Shown here one piece after another: positions 6,809 through 10,794 of a stretch of 10,794 bases of DNA. Origin of the DNA: CAYUXU01 sp964489695. Its GTDB lineage: Bacteria > Bacillota_I > Bacilli_A > Erysipelotrichales > Erysipelotrichaceae. Below the pieces are notes generated by a model that worked only from the letters and a program-made list of their open reading frames with translations, searched no databases and was not told where the DNA came from. The position numbers and the translations under genes are program-made. The DNA lies in the NCBI GenBank assembly GCA_964489695.1, contig CAZAZP010000026.1:1-10794 (forward strand), in the 5' to 3' direction. Numbering within the stretch: position 1 is the stretch's first letter; every line of letters begins with the position of its first letter.

Positions 6809-6820
6809 ATACTTTGTTAA

Positions 6821-6849
6821 TTGCTTAACTAATCGAGTGATGTTATAAT
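6821..6849 (+). promoter_or_regulatory. Predicted promoter of the decayed MATE gene
   Basis: TTGCTT (-35, 6821-6826) and a perfect TATAAT (-10, 6844-6849) are separated by 17 bases, with the TGT extension (6841-6843). The promoter still looks functional although its gene is broken. Confidence 0.65.
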
Positions 6850-6900
6850 TTCTAACATTGTAATATATTTTTTTGACGCGCTTTTGGATAAGGGGAAATT

Positions 6901-8273
6901 ATGATTAAAAAGTATTTTGGGACTAAACAATTTTATGGACGGGTCATGTTAATTGCTTTACCGCTAATGCTCCAACAAATGTTAAATTCATTAGTAAATA
7001 TTGTAGGTAATTTAATGGTGGGACAAATCAGTGATAGTGCGGTAGCCGCGATGGCGCTGGTTAATAGCTATTATATGATTGCGTTAATGTCGATTATTGG
7101 CTTTACCTCGATTTCAGGTGTATTTATTACCCAATATCATAGAGCCAAAAATCCTGCCAAAATTCAAGAATCATTTCGAATTTCGCTACTTATTAGTGCG
7201 ATGTTAGCTATCCCGTTTATTATTTTTGGTTTAACTTTTTCGCGAGAAATTATTGTTTTCTATAGTAATCAAATTGATGGACCAGTAGTGGTTGAAGGAA
7301 TTCAAGCCCTAAAGATTATTACGTGCTCTTTAATTCCAATGGCGATTGCTACAAATATCTCAAATGCGATGCGTTCAGTTTAAGATACTAAAACGCCGTT
7401 ATTTGCTTCAATTGCTTCCATCATTACTAATGTTGTCTTTAACCTAATTTTTCTATTCGGTTGGTTTAACGCACCTCGGATTGGCGTGTTAGGGGTGGCT
7501 TTAGCGATGCTTTTATCCCGGACGATGGAGATGCTGATTTTACTAATAGTTTTTATCAAGCGTGATTATGATTTTAAATTCCCTTTGAAAGATTCATTTT
7601 TAATTAGTAAAAGCTTATTAGTAGAAACGCTTAAAAAAGGGTTTCCTTTAGCAGTTAATGAAATTATTTGGGCTTTCACGATTAGTTTGTTATGGAAATT
7701 CTATGGTACTCGCGGTGAACTGGCGCTAACTTCTTTTGCGATTGCGAGCACTGTCTATGATATCTTCTTTTCTTTATTTGGTGGAATTGCGACCGCGGCT
7801 TCAATCATTATTGCCCATAACTTGGGGGCTAATAAACTTACTGAGGCCAAAACCCAAGCTTATCAATTACTTAGCTTTGCCATTTTAATCTCTTTTGGTT
7901 TTAGTGCGGTGATTTCTTTAATGCCTTTAGTGATTCCTTATCTATATCAGGCGATGAGTACTGAAGCTTTAGCGCTAGCTGGTCGGATCTTGCGGGTAAT
8001 GGCCTTTTTCTTCCCATTTTTCGTTTCAAATTTTATGATCTTTTTTACACTTAGATCAGGTGGGGCGATTCGTGAAGCACTTTTTATGGATGCGGATTTA
8101 TGGGAGGAATTATGTTACCAATCATGGCTTTAGCTACCTATTTCACTTCAGTTAATTTCATTCAATTGTATATCATTGGTCAATCAGTCGACTTCTTAAA
8201 ATTAGTAGTGGCTAGTTCCTTTTTAAGGAAAGAGAAGTGGATTAAAAACTTAACTGTTAACAACAGCATTTAA
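6901..8273 (+). pseudogene. Broken MATE-family efflux transporter (paralogue of the next gene)
   Basis: The intact ancestor would have been a 12-helix Na+/H+-coupled drug or cation antiporter of about 457 residues, closely similar along its length to the gene at 8371-9750. Translation starts well (AAGGGG at 6890-6895, ATG 6901) but meets TAA at 7381-7383, codon 161, where the paralogue has TAT (Tyr in NAMRAVYDTK). The same frame then continues the MATE sequence (DTKTPLFAS...) to about 8100. There a G-run (8102-8104) appears to have lost one base. Shifting the frame restores GGIMLPIMALATYFTS and runs to a stop at 8271-8273 matching the paralogue's C-terminus. Further decay signs: the TM1 aspartate conserved in MATE proteins is glycine (GGT, 7006-7008; IVGN for IVDN), and QYAGAKN reads QYHRAKN. 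A truncated 160-residue product could still be made but should not transport. Confidence 0.9.
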
Positions 8274-8279
8274 CTTAAT

Positions 8280-8310
8280 AAAAATGAGCGAAATTGCTCA
8301 TTTTTATTTT
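8280..8310 (+). terminator. Intrinsic terminator after the MATE pseudogene
   Basis: AAAAATGAGC (8280-8289), a six-base loop and GCTCATTTTT (8296-8305) form a perfect 10-bp stem, with a further T-run to 8310. The flanking A- and T-runs make it active in either direction. It separates the pseudogene transcript from that of the intact paralogue. Confidence 0.88.
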
Positions 8311-8331
8311 CTGCTAGGTTTATCGCTAATA

Positions 8332-8340
8332 TGTTATAAT
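8332..8340 (+). promoter_or_regulatory. Predicted extended -10 promoter of the intact MATE gene
   Basis: TGT plus a perfect TATAAT (8335-8340) lies 30 bases before the ATG. No good -35 is present at the right distance. The element ATGTTATAATAAAC is identical over 14 bases to the one before the DUF1538 gene (3366-3379). Confidence 0.6.
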
Positions 8341-8370
8341 AAACACATTGTAATTTAATTGGAGGTCGTT

Positions 8371-9750
8371 ATGCGATATTTAATTGGTGATAGAAAATTT
8401 TATAAACAGGTAATCTTTATTGCCGTTCCAATGATGTTACAACAAATGTTAAGTTCTTTTGTTAGTATTGTCGATAATTTAATTGTTGGACAGGTTGGCG
8501 ACAGTGCGGTCGGAGCGATTGCTTTAGTCAATCGTTATTTTATGATTTCGTTTTTTGCAGTCTTAGGTTTTACTTCAATTGCCGGTGTGTTAATTGCCCA
8601 ATATGCTGGGGCGAAAAATCACGGCAAGATGCAAGAAACATTCCGTGTTTCATTTTTAACCAGTGCGGTTTTAGCCACACCATTTGTTTTTGCTGGATTA
8701 GTTTTCTCCCGCGAAATCGTGAGCTTTTTTAGTAATCAAACTAGTGGACCATTAGTTGAAGAGGCCATTCGTGTTTTACGGATTATCACCATCTCCTTGA
8801 TTCCAACCGCTGTTTCCATTAATATCGCTAATGCGATGCGGGCAGTTTATGATACGAAAAAACCACTATTTGCTTCGTTAGTTGCGATTTTGGTCAATAT
8901 CACTTTAGACTTTGCTTTTCTTTATGGTTGGTTCTTTTTACCAAAGTGGGGTGTGATTGGTGTTGCATTGGCTACTTTGATTTCTCGGATTGCGGAACTA
9001 GGCATTTTAATTATTTTCTTAAAAGTAAATGATTATGATTTTAAATCGCCTTTAAATCAAATTTTTAATGTGACGAGTGATTTAGTAAGTAAAGTAATTA
9101 AAAAGGGCTTACCATTAACTTTAAATGAAATTATTTGGTCTTCTGGTGTAAGCTTGTTGTGGAAATTTTATGCTACTAGAGGTGAAAGTGTTTTAACCTC
9201 GTTTGCGATTTCTAGTACAACCTCCGATATCTTCTTTAGTTTATTTGGTGGGATGGCGGTAGCGACGACAATCTTAGTTGCTCATAACTTGGGTGCTAAT
9301 GAATTAGAAACCGCCCGGCGCAATGCTTATCAGCTTTTATTTTTCAGTATGTTGATGTCGATAGTCTTTGGTGTTTTGATTTATTTAACTTCGTTGGTTT
9401 TACCTTTACTATATACAAAAGTATCACCGGATTCTTTAGCTTTAGCCCAACAAATTTTATGGATTATGGGAGCGTTATTTGTTTTTTATATGTTAAATGT
9501 CGAAACGTTTTTCATTTTACGGGCTGGTGGAGCCATCAAACATGCACTAATTTTAGATGGTGGATATATGCTACTAGTGAACTTACCGATTGTGGCACTA
9601 TTTACCTATTTTACTTCAGCTTCGGTCTTAGAGCTTTATTTGATAGGTCAGTGCGCTGATATCGTTAAATTGATTATCGCTTTCATCATTTTACGCCGTG
9701 AACATTGGGTAACAAACTTAACTATTCCAGCCACGGCTGAAGCTCAATAA
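8371..9750 (+). CDS. MATE-family multidrug/toxin efflux transporter
   Basis: This intact 459-residue inner-membrane antiporter has the usual length and 12-helix, two-lobe plan of the MATE family (NorM/DinF-like), exporting organic cations or drugs against a Na+ or H+ gradient. The family markers are present: the TM1 proline P20, D35 in SIVDNLIVGQ, QYAGAKN after TM2-3, NAMRAVYDTKKP after the fourth helix, the NEIIWSSGVSLLW segment opening the C-terminal lobe, and AHNLGAN late in it. The ATG at 8371 is chosen because GGAGG (8361-8365) lies five bases upstream; an in-frame TTG at 8359 would place that binding site inside the gene. It has its own extended -10 promoter and follows a strong terminator, so it is expressed independently of the dead copy upstream. 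Substrate specificity cannot be read from the sequence. Confidence 0.93.
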   Translation: MRYLIGDRKFYKQVIFIAVPMMLQQMLSSFVSIVDNLIVGQVGDSAVGAIALVNRYFMISFFAVLGFTSIAGVLIAQYAGAKNHGKMQETFRVSFLTSAVLATPFVFAGLVFSREIVSFFSNQTSGPLVEEAIRVLRIITISLIPTAVSINIANAMRAVYDTKKPLFASLVAILVNITLDFAFLYGWFFLPKWGVIGVALATLISRIAELGILIIFLKVNDYDFKSPLNQIFNVTSDLVSKVIKKGLPLTLNEIIWSSGVSLLWKFYATRGESVLTSFAISSTTSDIFFSLFGGMAVATTILVAHNLGANELETARRNAYQLLFFSMLMSIVFGVLIYLTSLVLPLLYTKVSPDSLALAQQILWIMGALFVFYMLNVETFFILRAGGAIKHALILDGGYMLLVNLPIVALFTYFTSASVLELYLIGQCADIVKLIIAFIILRREHWVTNLTIPATAEAQ

Positions 9751-9754
9751 GTGA

Positions 9755-9816
9755 TAAAAAGCTAATTGTTTCTTGGATAAAATTATTTGAAATTGAATGT
9801 CTTTAAAAAGCTAATT
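9755..9816. repeat. 13-bp direct repeat between the MATE gene and the tRNA genes
   Basis: TAAAAAGCTAATT occurs at 9755-9767 and again at 9804-9816, a period of 49 bases. The second copy ends just before the tRNA promoter. Neither copy forms a strong hairpin. The function is unknown and it may be a local duplication remnant. Confidence 0.5.
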
Positions 9817-9821
9817 ATCTA

Positions 9822-9850
9822 TTGAAATACCAAAGTCTTTATGCTATTAT
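9822..9850 (+). promoter_or_regulatory. Predicted promoter of the tRNA-Asn/tRNA-Glu unit
   Basis: TTGAAA (-35, 9822-9827) and TATTAT (-10, 9845-9850) are separated by 17 bases, with a TGC extension (9842-9844). Transcription would begin around 9857, a few bases before the first tRNA, as expected for stable-RNA promoters. Confidence 0.78.
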
Positions 9851-9862
9851 AAATTAGCACTT

Positions 9863-9938
9863 GCCTGAATAGCTCAGTCGGTAGAGCAATCGGCTGTTAA
9901 CCGATCGGTCATAGGTTCGAGTCCTATTTCAGGCGCCA
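9863..9938 (+). tRNA. tRNA-Asn (anticodon GTT)
   Basis: The complete cloverleaf is visible: acceptor GCCTGAA pairs with TTCAGGC, the D-stem is GCTC/GAGC, and the anticodon stem is ATCGG/CCGAT around CTGTTAA (anticodon GTT at 9896-9898). The T-arm is ATAGG-TTCGAGT-CCTAT, the discriminator is G and CCA is encoded at 9936-9938. Only four bases separate it from the next tRNA, so the two are processed from one precursor. Confidence 0.96.
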
Positions 9939-9942
9939 GTCT

Positions 9943-10018
9943 GGCACGTTGGAGAAGCGGTCAACTCACATGCCTTTCACGCATGCATTCACGGGTTCGA
10001 ATCCCGTACGTGTCACCA
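9943..10018 (+). tRNA. tRNA-Glu (anticodon TTC)
   Basis: Acceptor GGCACGT pairs with ACGTGTC (one G-T pair), and the D-stem is GAG/CTC. The anticodon stem CATGC/GCATG surrounds CTTTCAC (anticodon TTC at 9976-9978). The T-arm is ACGGG-TTCGAAT-CCCGT, the discriminator is A and CCA is encoded at 10016-10018. The overall form matches Gram-positive tRNA-Glu. Confidence 0.95.
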
Positions 10019-10029
10019 GGTAAGTAATC

Positions 10030-10056
10030 ACTCGTTAGCAGTAACGAGTTTTTCTT
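10030..10056 (+). terminator. Intrinsic terminator after the tRNA pair
   Basis: ACTCGTTA (10030-10037), loop GCAG and TAACGAGT (10042-10049) form a perfect 8-bp stem followed by TTTTCTTT. It lies between tRNA-Glu and the hydrolase gene. There is little room for another promoter before that gene, so read-through may feed it. Confidence 0.82.
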
Positions 10057-10073
10057 TAATAGGGGTGGTTTTG

Positions 10074-10697
10074 ATGCGAACAATCAATATCTTTATTTTT
10101 GGGGATAGTTTAGCTTATGGTGCGGCTGATACCGCTGCTTTAGGCTGGGTCGGGCGGGTGCGCCAAGCTTTCGAACAACAAAAACGAGCTTATTATCGGT
10201 TTTATAATTTAGCAGTATTAGGTGAAGGACTTCCTAGTCTCTTAGCTCGCATGAGTTATGAACTAGCAGCTCGTCAAGTTAAGGAAGTCGACAACTATAT
10301 TATTATTGCTAGTGGTATTAATGATACACAATTTTTTAAACAAACTCCTAAATATTCCTTAACAGAATTTCAAGCTAATTACTTAAACATTATCCAAGCT
10401 GCTAAACTATTTAGTAAGAAGATTGCTTTAGTCGGTTTAACGCGGATTGATGAAGCGAGAGTTAGCCGTTCACCCTGGCAAAAGGGCCATAGTTTTAGTA
10501 ATCTTAGGATTGCGGAGTTTGATCAAAGTATTAAACAATTAGCCCAAGCTAATGATATAGCTTATTGGTCCGTCGCTGAAATCTTAACTACTGCTGATTT
10601 AAGTGATGGTTTACATCCTAATAGTGCTGGTTACCAAAAGTTATTTACGTATCTTAAACCACTAGTTGAGAACTTAATTCAAACGAAAAATGATTGA
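10074..10697 (+). CDS. SGNH/GDSL-family hydrolase (esterase/lipase-like)
   Basis: This small serine hydrolase of 207 residues has all four SGNH blocks. Block I is FGDSLAYG with catalytic S12, block II is LGEGLPS with G50, block III is SGINDT with N83, and block V is DGLHPNSAGY with D178 and H181. It has no signal peptide or transmembrane segment, so it is probably cytosolic. The family hydrolyses esters, thioesters or acetylated sugars, and the substrate here cannot be predicted. The ATG at 10074 is preferred because AGGGG (10061-10065) lies eight bases upstream; an in-frame GTG at 10065 would overlap that ribosome binding site. The gene lies between tRNA-Glu and tRNA-Lys with only 55 bases before it, mostly terminator, and no clear promoter of its own. 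Confidence 0.88.
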   Translation: MRTINIFIFGDSLAYGAADTAALGWVGRVRQAFEQQKRAYYRFYNLAVLGEGLPSLLARMSYELAARQVKEVDNYIIIASGINDTQFFKQTPKYSLTEFQANYLNIIQAAKLFSKKIALVGLTRIDEARVSRSPWQKGHSFSNLRIAEFDQSIKQLAQANDIAYWSVAEILTTADLSDGLHPNSAGYQKLFTYLKPLVENLIQTKND

Positions 10698-10722
10698 GTT
10701 ATTAATTCAATCGTATTATAAT
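10694..10722 (+). promoter_or_regulatory. Predicted promoter of tRNA-Lys, overlapping the hydrolase stop codon
   Basis: TTGAGT (-35, 10694-10699) and TATAAT (-10, 10717-10722) are 17 bases apart. Transcription would start near 10729, just before the tRNA. The -35 contains the TGA stop (10695-10697) of the hydrolase gene. A GATTGA/TCAATC inverted repeat (10692-10712) lies across the -35 and spacer. Confidence 0.65.
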
Positions 10723-10733
10723 ATTTATGCTGT

Positions 10734-10794
10734 GACTTGTTAGCTCAGCTGGCAGAGCAACTGACTCTTAATCAGTGGGTCCAGGGTTCGAATC
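10734..10794 (+). tRNA. tRNA-Lys (anticodon CTT), 3' end beyond the window
   Basis: The 5' acceptor strand is GACTTGT and the D-stem is GCTC/GAGC. The anticodon stem ACTGA/TCAGT encloses CTCTTAA (anticodon CTT at 10767-10769). The T-arm begins CAGGG-TTCGAAT before the window ends, so the 3' acceptor strand is not seen. Confidence 0.92.

Noticed and set aside
6873..6878. TTGACG as a -35 for the MATE pseudogene
   Set aside because: A matching -10 would fall in the ribosome binding site region; the TTGCTT/TATAAT pair upstream is far better.
7381..8104. Programmed read-through or frameshift to make a full MATE protein
   Set aside because: Two separate lesions plus loss of the TM1 aspartate point to decay. 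No slippery site with a downstream stimulatory structure is evident.
8359..8370. Upstream in-frame TTG as start of the intact MATE gene
   Set aside because: It would put the GGAGG ribosome binding site inside the coding region; ATG 8371 is correctly spaced.
10065..10073. Upstream in-frame GTG as start of the SGNH hydrolase
   Set aside because: It overlaps the AGGGGTGG ribosome binding site; ATG 10074 is better spaced and leaves the usual short strand before GDS.
9863..10794. Integrated element using the tRNA cluster as attachment site
   Set aside because: No integrase is present, and no repeated tRNA 3' end is seen other than the normal T-arm similarity.

Overview
The window is AT-rich and looks like a chromosomal segment of a low-GC Gram-positive bacterium (Bacillota, most plausibly Lactobacillales). 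The grounds are strong AGGAGG-type ribosome binding sites, TTG/GTG starts, classic -35/-10 promoters with a TG-extended -10, CCA-encoding tRNA genes, and a DUF871/MupG-type phosphomuramidase. TGA is used as a stop. Genus cannot be read from the sequence. A run of exactly 100 N inside trkH marks this as a draft assembly.

Layout. (1) 1-2830: a trkA-trkH potassium-uptake operon with its own promoter, a perfect 10-bp inverted repeat in its leader, and a bidirectional terminator shared with the convergent padR gene. (2) 2841-3320: a minus-strand PadR-family repressor with a histidine-rich N-terminus. A symmetric operator-like repeat sits on its own -10 and start site. (3) 3401-5534: a tightly coupled pair made of a DUF1538 polytopic membrane protein built from two direct repeats and a PII-like protein that also has two tandem domains. 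This is the most novel-looking part of the window: a candidate transporter or channel gated by a PII-type cytosolic sensor, with unknown substrate. (4) 5630-6748: a MupG-like 6-phospho-N-acetylmuramidase without visible pathway partners. (5) 6901-9750: two tandem MATE efflux paralogues. The first is a pseudogene (one nonsense codon, one single-base frameshift and loss of the conserved TM1 aspartate); the second is intact. (6) 9822-10794: tRNA-Asn, tRNA-Glu, a small SGNH/GDSL hydrolase gene, then a tRNA-Lys cut off by the window edge.

The dominant theme is membrane transport (K+ uptake, the DUF1538/PII pair, multidrug/cation efflux), with cell-wall turnover and lipid or ester hydrolysis alongside. 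Every intergenic stretch is shorter than 300 bases, and its visible contents are listed below. I saw no CRISPR array, transposase, phage gene or rRNA.
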